Source of the DNA: Eggerthellaceae bacterium | GTDB lineage: Bacteria > Actinomycetota > Coriobacteriia > Coriobacteriales > Eggerthellaceae | DNA length: 64,000 bases | Direction of reading: 5' to 3' | Assembly: GCA_022791455.1 (NCBI GenBank) | Contig: JAAVZC010000014.1 | Location: 397,119 to 461,118 of the forward strand | Shown here: positions 43,729-51,785 of the stretch, piece by piece | How the letters are laid out: the number at the start of each line of letters is the position of its first letter | Numbering within the stretch: the stretch's first letter is position 1 | Program-made: the position numbers and the translations under genes | Notes under the pieces: generated by a model | The model's database searches: none | Told to the model about the DNA's origin: nothing | Seen by the model: only the letters and a program-made list of their open reading frames with translations

Positions 43729-44508
43729 TTACCACTTCACGATGAAGCCTTGGCCTTCTAGGACGCGCAGCTGCTCGAGAGTTTTCTCGTCGGTGTAGCT
43801 GGCGGTGGTGCGGGAGTCCACCACAATGGGCAGCTCCGGAAACCAGTTGTACAGAATCACGGCGTTGTGCAGCACGCGACAGGTGGTGGAAACGCCGGCG
43901 ATCTCGATGGACTCGAACGCCATCCCCTGACTGCGCATGGCCTCCAGAATGGCTGGCAGGTCCTTCGACCCGTAGGTGCCCTTCATCACCAGCGTGGCCT
44001 TTTCCGGCGTCAGCAGCTCGCGGCACTTTCCGTAGATTTCCCAGCCCTCGGTGCCGGGAATGCAGTGGGGCGGGTTGAAGGTGGCCTCGCGGGTGTGCTC
44101 GTAGGCGTCGGCCGGGTGGGTGTCTTTGGTGTACACCACAATGTCGCCGGCGTCCTGGTACTGCTTGATCTGGTCATACAGCGCGTCCTCGATGGCCAGC
44201 GCCGGCGCCACTTCGCCGAACACGCCGCCGTTCACGAAGTCAACCTGGTAGTCCACCACTACCAGCACGCGCTTCTTCTCGCGCTGCTCTTGCTTGGTGA
44301 CGGTGACGGGCAGTTCGTAGGGGTACAGCGGCTCTTCGGCCGCCGCGGTTGCAGCCGCCCCTTCGCCCGCGCCCTTCGACGGGTCGGCGAACGCCTGCGC
44401 GCCGCCCGCCAGCACAGCCCCTGCCCCCAAAACCGAACCGGCAGCGGCCATGCACATGAAATCGCGGCGGCTTACACCCGCGCGCCGCGTTGAACCTTCG
44501 TGTTCCAT
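43729..44508 (-). CDS. Tat-exported isochorismatase-family cysteine hydrolase
   Basis: A 259-residue protein. The twin-arginine signal is SRRDFMCMAAAGSVLG. The hydrolase domain keeps the catalytic triad: Asp in VVVDYQVDFVNGG, Lys in LVMKGTYGS and Cys in AGVSTTCRVLHNA. Pyrazinamidase/nicotinamidase-like enzymes of this fold are normally cytosolic, so Tat export is unusual. Its substrate may be an extracellular amide. ATG 44508 follows AGAGGGG. It is first in an operon with two rhodaneses, downstream of a MerR-like dyad. Confidence 0.88.
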   Translation of the reverse strand: MEHEGSTRRAGVSRRDFMCMAAAGSVLGAGAVLAGGAQAFADPSKGAGEGAAATAAAEEPLYPYELPVTVTKQEQREKKRVLVVVDYQVDFVNGGVFGEVAPALAIEDALYDQIKQYQDAGDIVVYTKDTHPADAYEHTREATFNPPHCIPGTEGWEIYGKCRELLTPEKATLVMKGTYGSKDLPAILEAMRSQGMAFESIEIAGVSTTCRVLHNAVILYNWFPELPIVVDSRTTASYTDEKTLEQLRVLEGQGFIVKW

Positions 44509-44568
44509 AAGCCCCTCTTCCTTCGTCAATCCCCATGCGCTCACTAGGCGCACTTCCGAACGCTACCA

Positions 44569-44585
44569 CCTGCCCTAAGGTCAGG
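44569..44585. promoter_or_regulatory. MerR-like dyad upstream of the exported hydrolase operon
   Basis: CCTGCCCTAAGGTCAGG is a near-perfect palindrome about 60 bp upstream of the start codon at 44508. Such dyads usually lie in the promoter spacer of MerR-activated genes. Confidence 0.5.
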
Positions 44586-44622
44586 AAAAAGATCATCTTT
44601 GAAAATGTTCCCGAGAAAAGAA

Positions 44623-44650
44623 CAAGGCCGCCCAGGGAAAGGCGGCCTTG
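44623..44650 (-). terminator. Terminator of heme-molybdopterin module A
   Basis: CAAGGCCGCC pairs exactly with GGCGGCCTTG across an 8-base loop and is followed on the complement by TTCTTTTCTC. It lies 23 bp after the NrfD-type gene. Confidence 0.9.
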
Positions 44651-44673
44651 CAGGGGGGATCGCTTCGATGCAC

Positions 44674-45630
44674 CTACGAGATGAGATGGGAGAGAGCGTC
44701 GATCACGTAGTCGGCATGAAGCCCATCAGAGAGAATGAGGAAACGCAGCTCGCAGCCACCGATGAGGGCGCCCAGGGCACCTACGCACATGGCAACTTCC
44801 AGGCTCTTCTTCTTGAAGATGAGTCCGGCAGCAGCGGCCACCAGCGGCAGCAGCAGGCCAATCACGATGACCATGCCCCAGAAGTACGGGGCCAGCACAC
44901 CGCTGACCAGCTGGTTCGCGGAAAGCACCGCGGTCGCGCCGGCGGAAGTGGCCTGGTCGGCACCCATCATGACGGCCACGAACACGGCCACCACCACAAG
45001 CTCAACCACCACCAGCACCACAACGGCACGCTCCAGCACCTTGCGGGCGCGCTCGGGAATTTCTTCCTTCGCGGCCTTGGTGACGATGACGGTGATGATC
45101 TCCACCAGCGCCACGCCGGTGTCCAGAGCGGATACCGTGAACAGGCAAGGCAGCAGCAGGGTGTTCCACAGCGGCACGCCGGGCACCGAGTACAGCAGCA
45201 TGCCGGTGTAGAAGGCCACGAACAGGCCCAGGCAGATGCCGACGATGGCCAGCACCTTGCGCAGGGTGGCGTAGAACTTCCACTTCTCGGACAGCTTGGC
45301 GGCGATGGGCGGCGTGGCCAGCAGTGCCGACACGAAGAACACTGCCATGGCGCAGAACGCGCCCCACGCGCCCAGGGTCATCCAAGAGCCGAACTGGCTG
45401 AAGCTCTGCCACATCATCAGGCCGCGAACCGGGAACACCAGCTCGGACAGCAGAAGCAGCAGGCCGATGGCCAGGCTGGCGAGCGCCGCCCACATGGACA
45501 CGCAGATGGATTTGGCCAGGTGAGCCTTGTCCATCAGATACAGCGCCGCGGCGGCGATAAATGCACCCGCGCCCATACCGCCAAGGAACAGGTAAAGGGC
45601 CGGCTGCCAACCCCAAATTTCTTGCAGCAT
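44674..45630 (-). CDS. NrfD/PsrC-type quinone-interacting membrane subunit (module A)
   Basis: A 318-residue protein with about nine membrane helices. The N-terminal stretch WGWQPALYLFLGGMGAGAFI is the NrfD signature that forms the quinol site. It exchanges electrons between menaquinone and a membrane-bound FeS partner, here encoded 16 bp upstream. It is the last gene of module A before a strong terminator. Confidence 0.92.
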   Translation of the reverse strand: MLQEIWGWQPALYLFLGGMGAGAFIAAAALYLMDKAHLAKSICVSMWAALASLAIGLLLLLSELVFPVRGLMMWQSFSQFGSWMTLGAWGAFCAMAVFFVSALLATPPIAAKLSEKWKFYATLRKVLAIVGICLGLFVAFYTGMLLYSVPGVPLWNTLLLPCLFTVSALDTGVALVEIITVIVTKAAKEEIPERARKVLERAVVVLVVVELVVVAVFVAVMMGADQATSAGATAVLSANQLVSGVLAPYFWGMVIVIGLLLPLVAAAAGLIFKKKSLEVAMCVGALGALIGGCELRFLILSDGLHADYVIDALSHLIS

Positions 45631-45646
45631 AGCTTTTCTCCTGTTC

Positions 45647-46324
45647 CTAGTCGTCGAGCTTCGAGTAGCTAATCGGATACTTCAAGTAATAAGACGGATG
45701 GCCGGGGGCGTCGATTTGGGTCACGCCCTCCACCGCCTTGATTTCAGACACCGGGCCGTATTTCAGCGCGCTGAACTTGCAAGCTTTCACGCAATTCGGC
45801 ATCTCGCCGGGCTGCACGCCGCTGCCGCGGCAGGTGTCGCATTTGTCCATACCGTCTTCGTTGTAATGCGGAACACCGAAGGGGCACGCCTGGTAGCAGT
45901 ACTTGCAGCCGATGCAGCGGTCCTTGTCCACCACAACGCTACCCGCGCTGTCCTTGCTGATAGCGCCAGCCGGGCATACCGCCATACAGCTGGGATTCTC
46001 GCAGTGCATGCAAGAAGAAGAGAGGTGACGGGTCTTACCCGCCTTGTCTTCTGCTTCCTCAATCCAACGGCGATCAGCATAGGTGTCCGGCAGGGCATTG
46101 CCAGAACGACACGCCGAAACGCAGTTCTTGCACGCCACGCACCGCGACACATCCACCAAAAAGCCGTACTGCTCGTTGGCGCCTGCAGCCGCACTTCCTT
46201 CGGAGTCCGCCAAAGCGGGTTCCTCCTGATTAATGGTCACAGCGGCTCCCACAGCAACAAGTGCTCCGGCAGCAGCCGTTCCCTTCAGAAGGCTCCGCCG
46301 GGTAAGCAAACCTTCTATAGTCAT
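45647..46324 (-). CDS. Exported ferredoxin-like subunit with four [4Fe-4S] clusters (module A)
   Basis: A 225-residue DmsB/NrfC-type electron-transfer protein. A twin-arginine leader (LTRRSLLKGTAAAG) precedes four cysteine groups: CVACKNCVSAC, CMHCENPSCMAVC, CIGCKYCYQAC and the CDTC/CVKAC pair. It should carry electrons between the NrfD subunit and the heme-molybdopterin proteins outside the membrane. The twin-arginine leader on an FeS subunit of this type is typical of NrfC. Confidence 0.92.
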   Translation of the reverse strand: MTIEGLLTRRSLLKGTAAAGALVAVGAAVTINQEEPALADSEGSAAAGANEQYGFLVDVSRCVACKNCVSACRSGNALPDTYADRRWIEEAEDKAGKTRHLSSSCMHCENPSCMAVCPAGAISKDSAGSVVVDKDRCIGCKYCYQACPFGVPHYNEDGMDKCDTCRGSGVQPGEMPNCVKACKFSALKYGPVSEIKAVEGVTQIDAPGHPSYYLKYPISYSKLDD

Positions 46325-46389
46325 TAAATACTCCGTTCCTTTTCACGGGACGGGCTGGCGCCGCTAGGGGACGGCGCCAGCTCCCGGCT

Positions 46390-47208
46390 TTATCGAATCT
46401 CGCCGCCGTACAGGATGCCCACGTTGGGCAGGTTCTGGTAGGCAGCGCGGGCCTCTTCGCTGTTAGGGTTAGCAGGGGCCTCTTCGCGCGTCTCGATGGT
46501 GATGGTGTCGATGTCGCGAGCAAAGTAGTTGGCCGAAGTGGAGCCCATCCACAGCTGGTTCATGCCACCGATGGAGTCCACGAGCGGAGCACCGTTGATG
46601 TCGAACACGATCAGGCCACCGTGGTTGATCACATGGTCCATCGGCAAAGCAATGGAATAGCCGTCGGCAGAGGTGAACACCACCGTGTTCGCGCCCGCTT
46701 CCGGAGCCGCCATGGAAAGCAGCGTGCTGAAAGGCAGGCCAGACACTTCCGCGTTGATGGCGGCAACGCCATCGGCCGGGTTGGCCTTGCAGATGCAGGC
46801 CATGAGAACCTTCTGAACCTCATCAGAGTTCAACAGTTCCTCGTAGTTAGCGGTGATGGTGTTTTGCACATCGCCCTGGATGGTGATGGTCCAATCTTCG
46901 GCCATAGTCACTTCGTCGTTCACGGCCTTGTTCTGGCACATGTACTTCGAAGCATCGCCGATAAACTTCTGGATTTCCTTGTTGGAATTGACCTGGTCTT
47001 GGGTGAACTGGAAGCTTCCATCCACCTTCTCCAAGTACACAACTCCCGTATCGGCGCTTACCTCGGCAGGGGCTTCGGCGGCCGCGTCAGCAGGGGCTAC
47101 CGCTTCCGAAGCATCAGCTTGGGGGATAGCCATAACCGCTCCGGCAACTCCGCCAACAGCCAGAAGGGAGCTCGCGCCAACGGCAAAGGTCTTTTGCAGT
47201 TTGCTCAT
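46390..47208 (-). CDS. Exported stand-alone molybdopterin-domain protein (module A)
   Basis: A 272-residue secreted protein. A Sec-like signal (about residues 1-34) is followed by a single sulfite-oxidase-type molybdopterin fold. The likely Mo-ligand segment is MACICKANPADG, then SGLPFSTLL, and SADGYSIALPMDHV with IVFDINGAPLVDSIGGMNQL completes the pocket. There are no hemes. It is the short partner of the triheme lipoprotein 57 bp upstream and is paralogous to 50967-51782. Whether it binds cofactor or only serves as a structural subunit is not clear. Confidence 0.8.
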   Translation of the reverse strand: MSKLQKTFAVGASSLLAVGGVAGAVMAIPQADASEAVAPADAAAEAPAEVSADTGVVYLEKVDGSFQFTQDQVNSNKEIQKFIGDASKYMCQNKAVNDEVTMAEDWTITIQGDVQNTITANYEELLNSDEVQKVLMACICKANPADGVAAINAEVSGLPFSTLLSMAAPEAGANTVVFTSADGYSIALPMDHVINHGGLIVFDINGAPLVDSIGGMNQLWMGSTSANYFARDIDTITIETREEAPANPNSEEARAAYQNLPNVGILYGGEIR

Positions 47209-47265
47209 TTTTCCTCCTCACGTTGGGTGGTCTCGTTTGCCGCGACCACCCAACCGGTTCAAACA

Positions 47266-48945
47266 TTATTTGGCGTTCACCATTACTTCGTCGCCGAGGG
47301 TAGACACAACGCCGGACTCAGTGATGCCGCGGATCTTCAGCACGTAGGCACCGGGCTCCTCGGGAGTCCAGGTGAAGTGCCAGTACACCCAAGCGATGGG
47401 ATCGGCACCCGGGGTGTCGTAGCGGGTCCAGGTGTTGCCGCCATCCATGGAGAACTCAAGGGCAACAATCGGGTCATCCCAAGCATCGGCATAGCCCTGG
47501 AACTCATACGGCTGACCGACAGGAATGATCTTGCCTTCGGGAGTGTAGGTGACAGCCACTACCGGCTTGTCAGCGCACAGCTGGGTGTAGTCCTGGTGAA
47601 CGAACATGCGGCGCCAACCGAACTCGTTGCCGCGAGCGTCCTGATCGCCGTACTCGAAGCCCTCGTAGTAAGACTCATCGGCCTTATCGGTGATCTCAAT
47701 ACCGTTGCAATAACGGCTCGCCAGGTAAGCACCGTGCTGCGGATACCACGCACGAACCGGCCAACCTTCGGCCATGGTCAGCGGATGACCGTTGACCTCG
47801 AACACCAGCCAGCCACCATCGCTGTAAAGATCCTCAAGCGCAAAGTTGTAGTTGGAGTTCGGAGCGTCGGCGCGAGTCGCACGCACGCCAAGAGCGCCAT
47901 CGGTCAGGCCGCCGGCCTTCTCGATCAGCCAAGACATCGGAATGCCCTTGAGGTTATAGTTGCCCAGCATGGTGCCAGAGGGAGCGGTCAGCATGCAGTT
48001 CAGCTTCGCGGTGAATTCCTCAACGGGAGCCTCGGCAATGAGCTCACCCAGGGTGATGGTGTAGGGATTCTCCACCAGGCCGCTCACAGTGATTTCCCAG
48101 TTGTTGAACTTCTCCGGATCGCCCTCGATATTCGAATAGGCGTCGTTGGTCAGTTCGGCGTACTGGGAATTCCAGCCATCAGCAGCAGCCGGGTCCACAC
48201 GGAAGGTGGAGTCGTCGCCCAGAACGGTGGTCTGGTCGAAGGTGAAGGTGCCCTGCACGTCCTCAACCTTCTTGATGCCGCGCAGTTCGGTGTGCTTAAC
48301 GGCATCCCAGAGGGAGAGGCCCTCGCGGGTGTCGGAAGCCGGAGCATGGCAGCTCATGCAGTCGCCGCCCATTTCCTTAAAGGAGTCCTTGCTGTGAATG
48401 CCGTGGATCAGCTGGGAGAACGGCACAACGCCGTCACGACCCTGGGTCTCATCATGGCAGAACATGCAGTCCTCGACGTTAATGTTGGTGTGCAGACCGT
48501 TGCCAATGGGCCAGTGCGGGAACGCCATGTTCTCCACCAGCGTATCCAAGCCGTCCGTATGACAGGCTTCGCAGCCACGGGCGTCGGCGTTCAACACGTA
48601 AATGTTGTAGTCGCTATCAACTGCCTGCAATGCAGATTGGTTGTACACGGAATCGGGCGTGCGCTGCACTTGCGTGCCGTCTTCCAGCGTGCGAATCTCC
48701 GCGGGGTTTGCGTCCGCCTGCTCCTGCAGGTTCGACAGGATTTGCTCGAGGCCTCCTTCCAGCTTATAGCCGCCGGTTTGCTGGGATAGCTCGCTCAGGC
48801 GGGCCGATCCGGCATCAGAAGCGGCACCCTCTGATCCCTGTGTTGCGTTTGGAACACAAGCGGTGAGAGAAAGCCCCATGACCAAGCTCAGGCTTGCGGC
48901 TGCAAGCGCCGGCTTGAGGAGCTTTTTGTTCTCTGGTTTTCGCAT
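47266..48945 (-). CDS. Triheme cytochrome-molybdopterin oxidoreductase lipoprotein (module A)
   Basis: A 559-residue fusion. A lipoprotein signal ends SLTAC (Cys30). A heme domain has CEACH (125-129), CMFCH (160-164) and CMSCH (196-200) with extra His such as HGIH. A sulfite-oxidase-type molybdopterin domain follows (Cys in KLNCMLTAPSG, then GYN/GIPMSWLIEKAG) and the Ig-like dimerisation domain (VVALEFSMDGGNTWTRYDTP). It should catalyse a two-electron oxygen-transfer or reductive reaction at Mo linked to the hemes. The substrate is unknown. GGGGAGG precedes ATG 48945. It heads an operon of four genes. Confidence 0.9.
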   Translation of the reverse strand: MRKPENKKLLKPALAAASLSLVMGLSLTACVPNATQGSEGAASDAGSARLSELSQQTGGYKLEGGLEQILSNLQEQADANPAEIRTLEDGTQVQRTPDSVYNQSALQAVDSDYNIYVLNADARGCEACHTDGLDTLVENMAFPHWPIGNGLHTNINVEDCMFCHDETQGRDGVVPFSQLIHGIHSKDSFKEMGGDCMSCHAPASDTREGLSLWDAVKHTELRGIKKVEDVQGTFTFDQTTVLGDDSTFRVDPAAADGWNSQYAELTNDAYSNIEGDPEKFNNWEITVSGLVENPYTITLGELIAEAPVEEFTAKLNCMLTAPSGTMLGNYNLKGIPMSWLIEKAGGLTDGALGVRATRADAPNSNYNFALEDLYSDGGWLVFEVNGHPLTMAEGWPVRAWYPQHGAYLASRYCNGIEITDKADESYYEGFEYGDQDARGNEFGWRRMFVHQDYTQLCADKPVVAVTYTPEGKIIPVGQPYEFQGYADAWDDPIVALEFSMDGGNTWTRYDTPGADPIAWVYWHFTWTPEEPGAYVLKIRGITESGVVSTLGDEVMVNAK

Positions 48946-49146
48946 GTCCTCCCCTTTCCTTCTCGTTTTCCTTTTTCTGCTTCTAGTGGCAACCCCTCCG
49001 AAGAAGCAGCGAGTTTAGGAATGGCGGAATCGCACGCAAAAGGCCAGTGGCGCCGAACCTTCTTGGCCGATCAAAAGTGGAGATTGATAAAAATCGGAAG
49101 CATCACGTAACCCCCTGTGATGCGAATCCCCCCATCCTTGAAGGCA

Positions 49147-49177
49147 AGGTTATTTGGTGTCCCAAGGACATAAGCAA
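49147..49177 (-). promoter_or_regulatory. Candidate MerR-type promoter of module A
   Basis: On the complement, TTGCTT (49172-49177) and TAACCT (49147-49152) are separated by 19 bp, and the spacer holds the palindrome TGTCCTTGGGACA. The long spacer with central dyad is the hallmark of MerR-activated promoters. The leader to ATG 48945 is about 195 bp. Confidence 0.55.
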
Positions 49178-49275
49178 CACCCTTTTCCCAAGAAATTCTG
49201 GGAAATTGCTCAGGTATTTAATCCTATTTTGAGGATAATTTCCAGCTGGCTCCTACGAGGGGCACCAAAGGCTGT

Positions 49276-49337
49276 TTACACATTTTTCGGTCGAATAATG
49301 TGCGTTTTTACACGTTTTTCCACCGAAAAATGTGTAA
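49276..49337. other. Perfect 16-bp inverted repeat, low-GC island
   Basis: TTACACATTTTTCGGT (49276-49291) is exactly inverted at 49322-49337, with a related third half site (TTTTTACACG) between. It lies 30 bp past the AbiEi-like stop codon. No T-tract follows, so an operator or transposon-end origin is as likely as a terminator. The remainder of 48946-49368 holds no gene. Confidence 0.6.
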
Positions 49338-49368
49338 TAGGGGGCTCTACCGCGCCTCTAGCATGGAG

Positions 49369-49971
49369 TCAAGCGGTGATTGCATGGCATTTCCCCTTCT
49401 TCAGGTACTTGGCGAGCCTTCGGATGGTGGTGCTTCGGTAAAGCTCGGCGAGAGTTGCTATATCCTCGGCATTTATCGAGTCCACTGCCTTTGGATCGAG
49501 TCGCAAATCAGCGAACAGAAGATCCTCTAGATCGCGGTAGGTGGACACCGGCGGCCGCAGCCAGAGCGTGTCACACAGCGCCTTCTCCGGGGTTGCAATG
49601 CGGAACGCCCGGCCCTCCTCCACGACCGTAACGGTTCCCGCGGGAAAGGCGGACGACGGGACATCGTGGAACACGAACGCACCGAAAGGCGTCTCGTAGC
49701 GCTTGACGCGTCCCTTCTCGAACGTGGCGGACGTCACCGTCGGCACTGCCTCGGGAATCATCCCGTAGTAGGCAAGCGCGTATTCGAAGGAAATGTACGA
49801 GGGACCGCAAATACTGGCCGCCAGGAATTGCGGCGGCGTAGTCGCGTCTGTTTCGTACAGGCCCCTCGTCACGCGGACAAGGGCGCCGTCGCGCAAAAGG
49901 CGCCTTATCTTGTTCTTCGGATCGCTGTAGGAAGACAGTTCCTCCTGGAGCATTCGAGCCGTTTTTACCAT
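49369..49971 (-). CDS. AbiEi-like antitoxin, orphan
   Basis: A 200-residue protein resembling AbiEi-family antitoxins: an N-terminal winged helix (LSSYSDPKNKIRRLLRDGAL, VRVTRGLYETD) and a C-terminal domain including ISFEYALAYYGMIPEAVPTV and RIATPEKALCDTLWLRPP. ATG 49971 follows GAGGTG and replaces a longer frame. The usual downstream AbiEii nucleotidyltransferase toxin is absent; the next gene downstream is the unrelated heme lipoprotein. Flanking DNA is AT-rich, so it looks like a transferred remnant, perhaps now only a regulator. Confidence 0.75.
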   Translation of the reverse strand: MVKTARMLQEELSSYSDPKNKIRRLLRDGALVRVTRGLYETDATTPPQFLAASICGPSYISFEYALAYYGMIPEAVPTVTSATFEKGRVKRYETPFGAFVFHDVPSSAFPAGTVTVVEEGRAFRIATPEKALCDTLWLRPPVSTYRDLEDLLFADLRLDPKAVDSINAEDIATLAELYRSTTIRRLAKYLKKGKCHAITA

Positions 49972-49983
49972 ATTTTCACCTCG

Positions 49984-50004
49984 AAGTTGCATTTTACACA
50001 ACTT
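49984..50004. promoter_or_regulatory. Possible operator of the AbiEi-like gene
   Basis: AAGTTG and CAACTT are inverted across 9 bp just upstream of the ribosome site. AbiEi antitoxins are known to repress their own promoters through inverted repeats. Confidence 0.45.
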
Positions 50005-50130
50005 ACTGGTGAAGATAGGAGCTTTTTTATAGACAATTTCCAAGCCACGAGGCTGCAGGGAGTGCTTCTTCGCCCCATGTGGCTTGGGCACGTCTAGGGG
50101 ACGGCAGAGGATTTACAGCTCAGGCACAAA

Positions 50131-50160
50131 AGAAGACCGGCCTGGAGGGGCCGGTCTTCT
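50131..50160 (-). terminator. Terminator of heme-molybdopterin module B
   Basis: AGAAGACCGGCC pairs exactly with GGCCGGTCTTCT over a short loop, followed on the complement by TTTTGTG. It lies 44 bp past the NrfH-like stop codon. Confidence 0.9.
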
Positions 50161-50204
50161 GGAGGGTGGAGCCTTTTGGCATCCGGGGTTTGCGGGATGT
50201 GCCC

Positions 50205-50936
50205 TTACAGCAGCCCTTGGGCCTGCGCTTCGCCCCAGGACAGCCAGCCCTCGGGCACGGGCGCGTCCATGTGGCACTGCGTGCAGTAGTCGATGCTGGC
50301 ACGGTGAGCCTTATGGCAGGTGCCGCAATCCACTTCGCCGTGATGCAGGCTGTGGGGGTTGAACTCAAGCCCCGCCGTCTGCTCTTCCAGCTGCTCGCGC
50401 GTCAGGTTGTGGCAGCTCTCGTTCAGGCAGAACTCCTCGGAGGGAATGCCGCGCGCCGCCGTCAGCTGGGCCAGATCGCGCTCCATCAGCCGCGGCCCGA
50501 ACACGTCGTCCGGCAGCACCGTTTCGTAGTTGCCGGAAACCCAGCCTATGCCTTCGCCAATCTGCTCGCCTAAGGTGGGCACGTGGCAGCCCATGCAGGT
50601 GGCGCCTTCCTCGCGGTGCGTCGCCGCCAGCATGCCGGCCGCATCTGCCACCTCGTCGCCGTACTTGTCCAGGGCCGGCTGCCCCGGCACAGCCTCGTAG
50701 GTGTCCAGGTAGCCGTCCATCGGCGTATGGCAAATGGCGTTGCAGAAGCTGGGCTGCTCGTGCCAGATGAAAAAGCCGATGGCCGCCACCACTACCACTG
50801 CCGCAATGACGCCAATGGTAATGCCCCGCTTCTTGCGCGATTTCTTCGGCATCGCCGGCACCTTGGCAGCCGCCCCTTCGGCGGCCGCCGGCGCGGTTTC
50901 CGGACTCCTCTCTTTCTTGTCCATTTCTTCAGTCAT
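50205..50936 (-). CDS. NapC/NrfH-like multiheme cytochrome (module B)
   Basis: A 243-residue protein with one membrane helix (about 38-57) and heme motifs CNAICH (65-70, CX3CH), CMGCH (114-118), CLNESCH (170-176, CX4CH), CGTCH (204-208) and CTQCH (218-222). The order and spacings match 4180-4947, so the two are paralogues. It should deliver electrons from menaquinol to the two molybdopterin proteins encoded just upstream. It replaces the NrfD plus FeS pair used in module A. Confidence 0.9.
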   Translation of the reverse strand: MTEEMDKKERSPETAPAAAEGAAAKVPAMPKKSRKKRGITIGVIAAVVVVAAIGFFIWHEQPSFCNAICHTPMDGYLDTYEAVPGQPALDKYGDEVADAAGMLAATHREEGATCMGCHVPTLGEQIGEGIGWVSGNYETVLPDDVFGPRLMERDLAQLTAARGIPSEEFCLNESCHNLTREQLEEQTAGLEFNPHSLHHGEVDCGTCHKAHRASIDYCTQCHMDAPVPEGWLSWGEAQAQGLL

Positions 50937-50966
50937 GGTTATCTCCTTCTCGGACTGGCGCCGTGG

Positions 50967-51782
50967 TTATTCCACTTCGCCCCCGAAGAAAACGCCGACG
51001 TTGGGCAGGTTGGAGTACTGGCCCTCGCCCTCTGCCGTGCCGGGGTTGGCCGGCGGGGTCTGGCGCGTCTCCACCGTGATCTCCACAATGTTGCGCGCGA
51101 AGTAGCGGGCGGAAGTGGAGCCCAGCCACAGCTGGTTCATGCCACCCACGCTCTCAGCGATGGGCGAGCCGTTCACGTCGAACACGATGGGGCAGTAGCG
51201 CTGGGTGATGTAACGCAGCGGCAGCGCCACCTCGTAGCCGTCGGAAGATTTGAACACCACGGTATTGGCGCCCTCGGCCACTTCCGCTTTGCCCAGAATG
51301 GTCTTCATGGCCACGCCCGTGACCTCGGCGTTCACCGCAGCCGCACCGTCGGTGGGGTTGCCGGCGCAGGCGCAACCCAAAACGGTGCGCTGCACGGAGG
51401 GGTCGGTGCGCAGCTCGGCGATGGTGGCGGTGTAGGGCTCCAGCACATCGCCGCCCACGGTAATAGACCACTGGTCGGCCGCGGTTTCGCCCAGCATTTC
51501 CGAACCCTGGCTGTTGCAAAGGTACGCGGCAGCCTTGGTGGCACGGGCAATTTCGGCGTTGGTGTTCACCACGGTCTGCGAGAACGTGAACGTACCCAGC
51601 ACCTCCTTCGCCTTCTGCACCGAACCCGCCTGGCGCGCCTCAATCTGGGCGGAGTGGGCGTTGCCAACCGCGGGCGCTTCCGCGCTTTCGTCGGCGAAGG
51701 CCAGCGCGGCCCCGGCGCCCATGGAGGAGAGCATCAGCAGCGAACCCGCCGTGCCCGCAATTTTCTTGGTCGTGTCTTTCAT
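50967..51782 (-). CDS. Exported stand-alone molybdopterin-domain protein (module B)
   Basis: A 271-residue secreted protein paralogous to 46390-47208. After a signal peptide (about residues 1-30) comes a sulfite-oxidase-type fold with LGCACAGNPTDG as the likely Mo-ligand segment, SSDGYEVALPLRYI and IVFDVNGSPIAESVGGMNQL. It ends NVGVFFGGEVE, matching NVGILYGGEIR of the paralogue. It begins 3 bp after the triheme lipoprotein gene, so co-translation in fixed ratio is likely. Confidence 0.8.
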   Translation of the reverse strand: MKDTTKKIAGTAGSLLMLSSMGAGAALAFADESAEAPAVGNAHSAQIEARQAGSVQKAKEVLGTFTFSQTVVNTNAEIARATKAAAYLCNSQGSEMLGETAADQWSITVGGDVLEPYTATIAELRTDPSVQRTVLGCACAGNPTDGAAAVNAEVTGVAMKTILGKAEVAEGANTVVFKSSDGYEVALPLRYITQRYCPIVFDVNGSPIAESVGGMNQLWLGSTSARYFARNIVEITVETRQTPPANPGTAEGEGQYSNLPNVGVFFGGEVE

Positions 51783-51785
51783 CGG

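Noticed and set aside
42857..44026. A 389-residue start for the rhodanese at 42857
   Set aside because: The first 104 residues are a shadow of the isochorismatase gene; ATG 43714 has a ribosome site and opens directly into a Tat signal.
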